Shown: positions 34,896-41,228 of the stretch, in pieces
Numbering within the stretch: position 1 is the stretch's first letter
Layout of the letters: every line of letters starts with the position of its first letter
Assembly: GCA_021814145.1 (NCBI GenBank)
Contig: JAKAIY010000014.1
Location: 1-41,228, forward strand
DNA length: 41,228 bases
Source: Chloroflexota bacterium
GTDB taxonomy: Bacteria > Chloroflexota > Ktedonobacteria > Ktedonobacterales > JADMIN01
Reading direction: 5' to 3'
Position numbers and translations under genes: made by a program
The notes under the pieces: model-generated
Seen by the model: only the letters and a program-made list of their open reading frames with translations
Database searches by the model: none
What the model was told of the DNA's origin: nothing

Positions 34896-36971
34896 ATGGA
34901 CTCCTTTGAACACCACAGCGCGGCGCACCAGACCCGGCAGGCCGCCGTGGATGAGCGCGCGCCGCTGACCCTGTGGGGCCAGGTCTCGTTGAGCGCGCTC
35001 TGGCTGGGGATCAACGCCATTTCCGCCGCGTTGCTGCCAATCGTTTTGCCGCTTCAGATTCTGCTGTTCGTCGCGCCAGGAGCGGTCGGGAACGCGCAAC
35101 AGGCGGTGTTTCTGGGCTGGCTCTCCGCGCTGGGAGCGGTGATCGCGTTGCTGGCCCCGCCGCTCATCGGGACGCTCTCTGACCGGACCACATCGCCTTT
35201 TGGCCGCCGGCGCCCCTACATCCTGCTCGGCGTGGTGATCTCGGTCGTGGGAGCGTGGGCGCTGGCCCGGCCCGCCGACCTGAGCGCGCTGGTCATCGCG
35301 TTCCTCGTCCTGCAGCTAGGCTTCAACATCGCGGTGGGGGCGTATCAGGGGCTGCTGCCCGACATCACGCCAGAGAGCCAGCGCGGGGCCGCCTCAGGCT
35401 ATCTGGGTCTGATGACCATTCTGGGCAATGTCGGCAGCCTGGCGCTGGCGGGCGTCCTGCTGGCGAACGTGACGCTCACCGAGGGCGTCACCGACAGCGG
35501 GCGCGCGGCGATCATCAACGGCTCCGCCATCTTCTATGCCACGACCGCCGCCGTGATGGTCGTCACGACGTTCATCACGCTTGTCTGGACACATGAAACG
35601 CCGCTGAGCGCGGTGGAAGCGGCGGCGCTGCGCCCGGCGCCGCCGCGCGGCGCGAGCCGGCTGGAGCGCGGGCTGCAATCGCTGCGCGCGCTCTGGCTGG
35701 AGCCGTGGAAGAGCCACAACTTCACCTGGGTGTTCCTGACGCGGGCGTTCGTGATGATGGGGCTGACGCTCTTCCTGACCTTCATCGAATACTATTTCGC
35801 CAATGTCCTGGGCGTCTCCAGCTTTGTCAGCGCGACGGCGGTGGTGGCGGGGCTGGCGCTGCTGGGCGCGGTAGTCAGCGCGCTGACGCTGGGCATCCTC
35901 TCCGACCGGATGATGAACCGGACGCTGCTGGTGGGCGTCTCTAGCGGGCTGATGGCGCTGCCAGCGCTGGTGTTCGTCATCGCGCCCGCACAGCTCCCAC
36001 TGTGGCCGCTGGGCATCGTGTTTGGGCTGGGATACGGCGCGTACACCAGCGTGGACTGGGCGCTCGCGGTGGATGTGCTGCCCGTGCGGACCAGCGCCGG
36101 CAAGGACCTGGGCATCTGGAGCGCCGCCTCAACCCTGCCCGCCATCCTCGCGCCCGCGCTGGGTGGCGGTGTGATCGCGCTGGTGAACGCGGTGTGGGGA
36201 CAAACGGCGCCGGGCTATCAGGCGGTCTTCGCGCTGGCGGCGGTTTTCCTGGTGCTGGGCGCGATCTGCGTCTCGTTCATCCGTGGCGAGCCAGGCGCGA
36301 CCTCCACGCCTTCCGCGCCTCCGGCGGCCACAACCGAACGCCGCCGGCCAGGGCTAGGGTGGCGGCTCGCGGGCGGCTCGCGCGGTGGACGGCCGCGCGG
36401 GTTCCTGCGCTTCTGGCCAGTCTGGGAATGGGTGACACGAACGACCAAGCCGGTGTCGCCAATTCCCAACGCGCCGCAGGGCCTGATCGGCGTCCACCTT
36501 GAGCGTTATCATGGCCGGCCCATCACCCTGCCTGATGGAACCCGGATTACGCGCGGGACGTGGATCGGCGCGCTGCACCTCAACAACCGGAAGGTAAGCG
36601 AGCTCGCGCGCGAGACAAGCTCCTGGCGGATCGCCCGCATGATCGCCGGGGACCTGGCCGCGCTGGCGCGCTGGGCGGAAGGGCCGGGCGAGATCGCGCG
36701 CGCGCAGGCTTTCATGGGCGTCACGCTGCTGGGACGCGCCGGCCCCCGGCTGGGCTTTACGCTGCGCGAGCGCCCCAGGACGATTCACGCGCGGCTGGAG
36801 CGGTTCTTCATGGAGGGCTTGCTGGCGATGTACAACCCGGAGGGCGTGCGCCGGCTAAAGCGTGGCGCGACCTACACCACCTATCCGGTGGAGATCTGGA
36901 TGTCGCGCGGAGAGTTGCTGCGCCGCTATGGCTCGGTCCTCACACGGACTCCTGAGAAGAGCGGGGCGTGA
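34896..36971 (+). CDS. MFS transporter fused to a YkoP-like C-terminal domain
   Basis: 691 residues from ATG 34896. Residues 25-470 are a 12-helix major facilitator transporter of the GPH/sucrose-symporter type, with the loop 2-3 motif GTLSDRTTSPFGRRRPYIL (about 92-110) and GILSDRMMNRTLL in the equivalent C-half loop. A Pro/Arg-rich linker (about 470-515) follows, then a soluble domain of about 170 residues: GLIGVHLERYHGRPITLPDG, RGTWIGALHLNNRKVSEL, GRAGPRLGFTLRERP, FFMEGLLAMYNPEGVRRL and YPVEIWMSRGELLRRYG. This resembles the YkoP-like domain of Bacillus, otherwise separate or joined to polysaccharide deacetylases. The domain should lie in the cytoplasm. The substrate is unknown; a lipid- or polysaccharide-linked substrate is only suggested by the domain's other contexts. 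Confidence 0.8.
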   Translation: MDSFEHHSAAHQTRQAAVDERAPLTLWGQVSLSALWLGINAISAALLPIVLPLQILLFVAPGAVGNAQQAVFLGWLSALGAVIALLAPPLIGTLSDRTTSPFGRRRPYILLGVVISVVGAWALARPADLSALVIAFLVLQLGFNIAVGAYQGLLPDITPESQRGAASGYLGLMTILGNVGSLALAGVLLANVTLTEGVTDSGRAAIINGSAIFYATTAAVMVVTTFITLVWTHETPLSAVEAAALRPAPPRGASRLERGLQSLRALWLEPWKSHNFTWVFLTRAFVMMGLTLFLTFIEYYFANVLGVSSFVSATAVVAGLALLGAVVSALTLGILSDRMMNRTLLVGVSSGLMALPALVFVIAPAQLPLWPLGIVFGLGYGAYTSVDWALAVDVLPVRTSAGKDLGIWSAASTLPAILAPALGGGVIALVNAVWGQTAPGYQAVFALAAVFLVLGAICVSFIRGEPGATSTPSAPPAATTERRRPGLGWRLAGGSRGGRPRGFLRFWPVWEWVTRTTKPVSPIPNAPQGLIGVHLERYHGRPITLPDGTRITRGTWIGALHLNNRKVSELARETSSWRIARMIAGDLAALARWAEGPGEIARAQAFMGVTLLGRAGPRLGFTLRERPRTIHARLERFFMEGLLAMYNPEGVRRLKRGATYTTYPVEIWMSRGELLRRYGSVLTRTPEKSGA

Positions 36972-37013
36972 GCCGGGGCAGGCTGGCCTGGCGGCGACAG
37001 GGCGGGCAGGCTG

Positions 37014-37844
37014 TCACGACCGCTCGACGATCAGCAGATCGCGCGCCGGGTCGTAGCCGGTGACGGTGGGGACGGCCTGGGAGGCGTCGAGATCAGCGCA
37101 CCAGGCGATGTCGGCGCCGAGACCCACGACCAGCACGTCCTGGGCGGGCCTGGTGGCCAGCAGCCGCCCGTAGAGCCAGCGCGTGGCGCCCAGGCTCGCC
37201 CGCTCCGGCGCGTCGAGCGCGCCCAGCGCGACGGCCGCGGCGTCATCCAGCGCCACCGCCGTCTCCTCGCGCCCGGCGACATCACGGAGCGTCGCGATCA
37301 GCCAGGCGGCGCAGAGCGAGTCATCCTCAGAGGGCTGGCTATCGCGCCCGGAGCAGACGATCAGGACTTCCGCGCCAGCGCCGCCACCAGCCGCCGCCAG
37401 CCGCCGCGCCGCCGCCAGCGCCGCCTGGCTGACCGCCGTGGCGTTGCGCAGCGACCCCGCGAAGATCGCGCCGCCGCCGCGGCTGGCGTGCAGCGCGCGG
37501 GCGCCGTTGGTGGTGGAGAACAGGACCGCGCGCCCGGCGACCTCCAGATGGCCCCATTCCTCCGGCGAGTTGCCGTGGTCGAAGTCCGGCGGCGCCACCG
37601 CGGCCACCTCGCCCGCGACCAGCGCGCCCGCCAGCGCCGCCCGCGCCGCCCGCGCCGCGTTGACATCACGCGCCACGTAGACGCGCCGGACACCGCGCTC
37701 GCACATGACCGCCAGCGTGGTTGTCGCGCGGATCACATCCACGACCACGTATACCGTGCGCGCGCGGCGCGCGGGCTCCTGGGGAATCTGATCCAGATAG
37801 TGGGCGACGCTGAGGGTGATGGCTGGCCCGTTCGCGCTCGTCAT
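37014..37844 (-). CDS. comB: 2-phosphosulfolactate phosphatase family protein (ComB)
   Basis: 276 residues from ATG 37844, with GGAG upstream. Seen: YVVVDVIRATTTLAVM (31-46; the Mg-binding Asp and the RATTT motif), GEVAAVAPPDFDHGNSPEE, LFSTTNGARAL (STTNG phosphate-binding loop), CSGRDSQPSEDDSLCAAW. These are the hallmark segments of ComB, which dephosphorylates 2-phospho-3-sulfolactate on the way to coenzyme M in archaea; in bacteria the enzyme gives sulfolactate, found in Bacillus spores. Length is slightly above the usual 240. No other coenzyme M or sulfolactate genes are near. It converges with the MFS gene (42-base gap). Confidence 0.9.
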   Translation of the reverse strand: MTSANGPAITLSVAHYLDQIPQEPARRARTVYVVVDVIRATTTLAVMCERGVRRVYVARDVNAARAARAALAGALVAGEVAAVAPPDFDHGNSPEEWGHLEVAGRAVLFSTTNGARALHASRGGGAIFAGSLRNATAVSQAALAAARRLAAAGGGAGAEVLIVCSGRDSQPSEDDSLCAAWLIATLRDVAGREETAVALDDAAAVALGALDAPERASLGATRWLYGRLLATRPAQDVLVVGLGADIAWCADLDASQAVPTVTGYDPARDLLIVERS

Positions 37845-38069
37845 GCGGCGGACCGCTCCTTTCGTTCAAGGTTCATAGTAGCACCATGCCAATATTCTCG
37901 CGAGCGGTCGCCGCTTCCTTGTGGCGCGAGGCAGGTATGTCTGGTAGAATGCTAGCGGGAGAGCGCCAGAGCGTGGACTTCACGTGAGGGCGCCGCCCCG
38001 GTGGAAACCCGCGTGGTCAGGCAGCGTGGCCTGGTCCGCGGGCAGAAAGCCTCAATGAGGAGGTTCGGC

Positions 38070-38285
38070 ATGAAGCTACGTGGATTGCGTCAGGCGCGGC
38101 AGCGCAGCGGGCTCAGTATCGGCCAGCTCGCCGAGTTGACAGGTCTCCGTCGGGAGACCATTACCCATCTGGAGCACGGCCGCGAAGAGCCCCAGCCATA
38201 CGCGCTGGGCCGCCTCGCGCAGGCGCTGGGCGCCAGTGTGGCGGAGCTGGCGGGTATGGGCCAGAGTATGGCGCAACCAGCATGA
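38070..38285 (+). CDS. XRE-family helix-turn-helix regulator
   Basis: 71 residues from ATG 38070, with GAGGAGG seven bases upstream; the frame is open back to 38001. A single lambda-repressor-type HTH domain: [20 protein letters not shown] then [19 protein letters not shown] and [17 protein letters not shown]. No further domain, so it is a minimal DNA-binding protein, similar to regulators of mobile elements or small metabolic genes. It lies just upstream of the IS5 element, and any genes it once controlled downstream may have been separated by that insertion. Confidence 0.85.
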   Translation: MKLRGLRQARQRSGLSIGQLAELTGLRRETITHLEHGREEPQPYALGRLAQALGASVAELAGMGQSMAQPA

Positions 38286-38374
38286 AGGGTTCGGCCTGAG
38301 CGCTCGCGCTCTTGCCCCGAAACCCCTCGCGATTCACTCCTGGGCCCTCCCAGCGGTGGATCGCCCCTGCATCA

Positions 38375-39250
38375 TTAGAGACTGTTATGAACTCGACATC
38401 GGGGTGGGTATAGAATGGAGCATGACTACATCACGCCACCCTTACCCCTCCGATGTCAGTGACGATGAATGGGCGCTGGTTGCGCCGTATCTGGCCCTGG
38501 TCAACGAACACGCCTTGCAGCGTAAATATGACCTGCGCGAGGTCTACAACGCGCTGCGCTGGTTGGTGCGGACCGGGGCGCAGTGGCGGATGCTGCCGCA
38601 TGACTTTCCGCGCTGGGAGGCCGTCTACCAACAGACGCAACGCTGGCTGCGGGCGGGCTGTTTCGAAGCGATCGCCCACGACCTGCGCATGGTTCTGCGC
38701 CTGGCGGCTGGGCGCACGGGGCAGCCGTCGGCGGTGATCCTGGACGCGCGCACGGTGCAGTCGACGCCGGAGAGTGGCGCGGCGGCGGGCTACGATGGGC
38801 ATAAGCGCCGCAAGGGACGCAAGGTCCATGTCGCGGTCGATACGCTGGGCCACCTGCTGGCGACGGTGATCACGCCCGCCAGCGAGCAGGAGCGCGCCCA
38901 GGTCGCGGAACTGGCGGCGCAGGTGCAGACGGTGACGGGGCAAACGGTCGAACTGGCGTGGGTGGATCAAGGCTACACCGGCGAGGAACCCGCCGCGGCC
39001 GCTGCGGCGCAAGGCATCCAGTTGGAGGTCGTCAAGTTGCCCGACGCCCACGGCCCCAAGCATGGCTTCGTGTTGCTGCCGCGCCGCTGGGTCGTCGAGC
39101 GCAGTTTCGCCTGGCTGGCGCGCTTTCGCCGCCTGGCGCGCGACTACGAACGTCTGCCCGAAACCGTGGCGGGGCTGACGTTTCTGGCCTTCACCTGCTT
39201 GCTGTTGCATCAGTTGATCCACTTACCCTGAAGTTCATAACAGGCTTTAG
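38375..39250 (+). mobile_element. IS5-family insertion sequence with 4-bp target duplication
   Basis: The element spans 38379-39246 (868 bp). Terminal inverted repeats are AGACTGTTATGAACT (left, 38379-38393) and the complement of AGTTCATAACAGGCT (right, 39232-39246), with one mismatch in 15. TTAG is duplicated directly outside each end (38375-38378 and 39247-39250), fitting the YTAR target of the IS5 family. It carries a single intact transposase gene. The element looks complete and recent. Confidence 0.93.
38422..39231 (+). CDS. IS5-family transposase
   Basis: 269 residues from ATG 38422, weak ribosome binding site GAATGGAG. N-terminal DUF4096-type domain ([38 protein letters not shown]), then a DDE catalytic domain: first Asp in [11 protein letters not shown], second in [12 protein letters not shown], Glu in [24 protein letters not shown]. 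All three catalytic residues are present and there is no frameshift, so the protein should be active. Single reading frame, unlike the two-frame members of the family. The stop codon abuts the right inverted repeat. Confidence 0.95.
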   Translation: MTTSRHPYPSDVSDDEWALVAPYLALVNEHALQRKYDLREVYNALRWLVRTGAQWRMLPHDFPRWEAVYQQTQRWLRAGCFEAIAHDLRMVLRLAAGRTGQPSAVILDARTVQSTPESGAAAGYDGHKRRKGRKVHVAVDTLGHLLATVITPASEQERAQVAELAAQVQTVTGQTVELAWVDQGYTGEEPAAAAAAQGIQLEVVKLPDAHGPKHGFVLLPRRWVVERSFAWLARFRRLARDYERLPETVAGLTFLAFTCLLLHQLIHLP

Positions 39251-39288
39251 CCGGCGTTCCGTCGTATCAAGGTTTCGAGGAGCAAACT

Positions 39289-40455
39289 ATGGTTACGAGC
39301 GATCAGCGCAGTTCGGGCCAGCCACAAATAAGTGTCGTGATACCAGCCCACAACGCTGAGCGCTACATTGGCTCCGCGATTGAGAGTGTGCTGAACCAGA
39401 CAGTCGCCAATGTTGAGCTTATCGTGGTGAATGATGGGTCAACTGATGCGACGGAAAGCCGAATTCAGGAATTTAGTGACCCGCGAGTTCGCTGCATCAC
39501 TCAGATTAACCAGGGGCCCTCCGCGGCGCGAAACGCGGGATTGACGCATTGTACAGGCAAGTATGTGGCATTTCTGGATGCTGATGATATTTGGCTTCCA
39601 CAGCGACTTCAGCGGCAACTCGACACAATAGCGCGAGAGGGCGTGCAAGCGGTCTTCTCATGGATCGGGGTGATAGATGAGAATGGAACTCCCGTCGAAG
39701 ATTCCCCTTTGTTAGAGTGGTTCAATCGCGAATGCCCTACGCAAGCCGAAATGATTCGCAACTTCTTCTTTATGGGCAATTTCCTGTGCGCCTCGGCCGG
39801 CCTCATTGAGACGGAACTTCTCAATTCTGTGGGAGGTTTTTGCCTTACCGCGATTCAGGCGCAAGACTTTCACATGTGGATCAAACTTGCCAAGAAGACG
39901 CGTATCGCTGTTCTCCCTGAACCTCTGGTGCGCTATCGTGTGCTAAGGGATTCATCCATTACTCATGACTCCGCCAATGCTGCCCGGATAAGGTTCGAAA
40001 ACCAACAGAATTACAGAACGCTATTTATGGAAATCCCAGAACAACTGTTTCGTGACGCTTTTCCCTCCCGCAAGCGGAAGGCGAGCCATTCGTCAACTGA
40101 GCACCTTGGTCTGGAAAAGGCCTTCCTTTATCTGGAGCACTCTGAAAGCTACATTAGATACATTGGGCTCGAGATGCTATATACGCTGATGCAAGACCCG
40201 CAAGTCGTTGACGTGGCGCAAAGCGTCTATAATTTCACTCTTCCCGATGTATTCGCGCTCACGCGGGATTCGGCGGCGACAGATATTGTCACGGGCTACG
40301 AGGAAGAGTTGAAGCAGCTAAAAGCGTGGGCCGCAAGCCTGCAGGAGGCTGTGCATTATTGGCGGCATATTGCCGAACAACAACAGGAAACGCATCCTGA
40401 GAAAATCGTGCGCAAACTGCGATCTTTGGCCAAACGCGCCGCAATGTTTCATTAG
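39289..40455 (+). CDS. family 2 glycosyltransferase
   Basis: 388 residues from ATG 39289, with GAGGAG six bases upstream. GT-A fold: ISVVIPAHNAERYIGSAIES (14-33), IVVNDGSTDATESRI (nucleotide-binding DG), GPSAARNAGL, and the DxD motif FLDADDIWLPQRLQ; QAQDFHMWIKLAKKTRIAVL and EPLVRYRV provide the acceptor side. Inverting sugar transferase for polysaccharide or glycan synthesis, cytoplasmic face. Residues 345-388 look like a coiled coil with a basic end, perhaps for membrane or partner association. Base composition is clearly less GC-rich than all neighbours, and codon choice includes AAT, ATA and AGA-type codons, a sign of acquisition from elsewhere. It lies directly behind the IS5 element, which may supply or block its promoter. 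No other polysaccharide gene is adjacent. Confidence 0.9.
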   Translation: MVTSDQRSSGQPQISVVIPAHNAERYIGSAIESVLNQTVANVELIVVNDGSTDATESRIQEFSDPRVRCITQINQGPSAARNAGLTHCTGKYVAFLDADDIWLPQRLQRQLDTIAREGVQAVFSWIGVIDENGTPVEDSPLLEWFNRECPTQAEMIRNFFFMGNFLCASAGLIETELLNSVGGFCLTAIQAQDFHMWIKLAKKTRIAVLPEPLVRYRVLRDSSITHDSANAARIRFENQQNYRTLFMEIPEQLFRDAFPSRKRKASHSSTEHLGLEKAFLYLEHSESYIRYIGLEMLYTLMQDPQVVDVAQSVYNFTLPDVFALTRDSAATDIVTGYEEELKQLKAWAASLQEAVHYWRHIAEQQQETHPEKIVRKLRSLAKRAAMFH

Positions 40456-40527
40456 CGGCTCAACCGGCTTAAACTTTGCATGCCCCGAGTCCCGATGCCA
40501 GAAGCGCTGGCGGGCGGGCCGCGCGTG

Positions 40528-40536
40528 TGTTATGAT
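40528..40536 (+). promoter_or_regulatory. extended -10 promoter of the SAM riboswitch / mtnA transcript
   Basis: TG-T-TATGAT (40528-40536) is an extended -10 element, one mismatch from TATAAT; no good -35 hexamer is present. A start near 40543 would place the riboswitch about 38 bases into the transcript, as expected. Confidence 0.45.
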
Positions 40537-40580
40537 TTTGCCGGCATCTGAATAGCGCGACGGATGGCGCTCAATCATCC

Positions 40581-40742
40581 GGCTCATCCAGACGGGTAGA
40601 GGGAACGGCCCTACGACACCCAGCAACCAGCGCGCGGCATGCCCCGGCGAGCGATCGCGGGGCGCCCGCGTGACCAGGTGCTAACTCCGGCAGGGCGGCG
40701 GCTCGCGTTGATCGCGTGAGGCGTCCGCGCTGAGAGATGAGC
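40581..40742 (+). ncRNA. SAM-I (S-box) riboswitch aptamer upstream of mtnA
   Basis: P1 forms between GCTCATC (40582-40588) and GATGAGC (40736-40742). Core elements are in the right order: GAGGGAACGGCCC (40599-40611), a GA-containing turn, CCCAGCAACC (40619-40627 region), a long GC-rich P3 hairpin (about 40630-40672), AGGTGCTAACTCCGGCAG (40676-40693) and a P4 hairpin of GCTCGCG with CGCGTGAG (about 40700-40721). These match the conserved S-box signature that binds S-adenosylmethionine. Downstream mtnA is a methionine-salvage gene, the usual target. SAM binding is expected to switch transcription off through the terminator at 40798. Confidence 0.93.
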
Positions 40743-40797
40743 GCATCAGCGGCAGGCCTGGCGCGCCATGCGCGTCCGGGCGCCTCACACACGATGT

Positions 40798-40846
40798 GGC
40801 TTCTCTCCCCAAGGGCTGGATATGAGCCGGGGCGAGAGGCCTTTTT
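40798..40846 (+). terminator. riboswitch-controlled attenuator terminator
   Basis: GGCTTCTCTCCCC (40798-40810) pairs with GGGGCGAGAGGCC (40829-40841 region), one mismatch, with a small inner GGCT/AGCC stem, and is followed by TTTTT. The P1 3' strand carries GAGAGA (40732-40737), complementary to TCTCTC (40802-40807) in the 5' arm of the terminator, giving a possible antiterminator when SAM is absent. Confidence 0.88.
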
Positions 40847-40960
40847 CATGCGCTGTGGAACAGCGGGCTTTCAGGCCCAACCGTTCGCGCGCCGGCTATT
40901 GATGGCCGCCGGTGTCGCGCCAGTAATGGCCGCGCCTATTAGTGCGAGAGATACGGGACC

Positions 40961-41228
40961 GTGAGCGAGACAATGCCGAGTGACGCCGGAGCCGCCAGCA
41001 GCCGCGCCCCCATGCCCGCCCTGTGGTGGGATGAGGAGGCGGCGCGGCTGGCGATGGTAGACCAGACGCGGCTGCCAGGCGACCTCGTCATTCTTTACCC
41101 CACGACGGCGGAAGAGATCGCCGGGGCTATCCGCGCGATGCGTGTGCGCGGCGCCCCTGCCATTGGAGTCGCCGCCGCATATGGGCTGGCGTTCGGCGCG
41201 CGTGAGTCGCTTGCTGGCGTTGAAGCGC
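40961..41228 (+). CDS. mtnA: methylthioribose-1-phosphate isomerase, N-terminal part
   Basis: The frame runs off the window. After a short variable N-terminus, ALWWDEEAARLAMVDQTRLPG, LVILYPTTAEEIAGAIRAMR and VRGAPAIGVAAAYGLAFGA are the N-terminal hallmarks of MtnA (aIF2B-like isomerase), which converts 5-methylthioribose-1-phosphate to the ribulose form in methionine salvage. The start is uncertain: GTG 40961 or ATG 40973, neither with a strong ribosome binding site (ATG 41012 is less likely). The SAM-I riboswitch and attenuator upstream agree with the call. Truncated only by the window end. Confidence 0.92.
   Translation, partial: MSETMPSDAGAASSRAPMPALWWDEEAARLAMVDQTRLPGDLVILYPTTAEEIAGAIRAMRVRGAPAIGVAAAYGLAFGARESLAGVEA

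Noticed and set aside
40737-40964. 75-codon plus-strand frame between riboswitch and mtnA
   Set aside because: It begins in the riboswitch P1 stem and crosses the attenuator terminator; the RNA elements explain this stretch.

Overview
The window looks like a piece of a high-GC chromosome from the phylum Chloroflexota, most likely a sporulating, Ktedonobacteria-like lineage. The basis is the gene set rather than any marker gene: secreted or lipid-anchored beta-propellers with repeated GWA(V/F)G motifs, a membrane sensor module without a kinase domain of a type common in Chloroflexota, a Gram-positive-type prkA-yhbH-spoVR sporulation/stress operon, a Gram-positive-style ferrochelatase, lutABC, and a SAM-I riboswitch in front of mtnA. 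The species is not determined.

Layout. 0-6 kb: the end of a membrane protein (possibly an ABC1/AarF kinase), an alpha/beta hydrolase, a sensor-type membrane protein flanked by a 130-bp direct repeat, a propeller lipoprotein, and a solitary phage portal-like protein. 6-12 kb: an ISAs1-type transposase remnant, a large secreted protein with a good terminator, and a GT-C-like membrane protein whose N-terminal third is a 14-residue Glu-Thr-Thr repeat. 12-18.6 kb: an orphan histidine kinase, an FAD oxidoreductase, ferrochelatase, a small basic protein, and a secreted six-repeat WTGTD propeller. 18.7-22.2 kb: lutABC (lactate oxidation) and a GNAT acetyltransferase, all on the minus strand. 22.2-30.2 kb: a long structured leader followed by prkA, yhbH, spoVR and a small membrane protein; prkA is split by a complete LAGLIDADG intein. 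30.2-34.5 kb: tRNA-Arg(UCU), a truncated metallo-beta-lactamase-fold gene, and a translationally coupled pair coding for a three-helix membrane protein and an NA37-type nucleoid-associated protein. 34.9-37.9 kb: an MFS transporter fused to a YkoP-like domain, and ComB. 38-41.2 kb: an XRE regulator, an intact IS5-family element with target duplication, a lower-GC family 2 glycosyltransferase, and a SAM-I riboswitch with attenuator and the start of mtnA.

The most unusual items are the PrkA intein, which sits beside the Walker-B-like segment of the AAA+ domain and leaves a 631-residue host protein once removed; the NA37/membrane protein pair, whose 3' end coincides with a truncated gene and which could be a two-gene defence module; the Glu-Thr-Thr repeat scaffold; the MFS-YkoP fusion; the lone portal protein; and mutually exclusive hairpins in the prkA leader. 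Functions are read from motifs only; no database search was possible.
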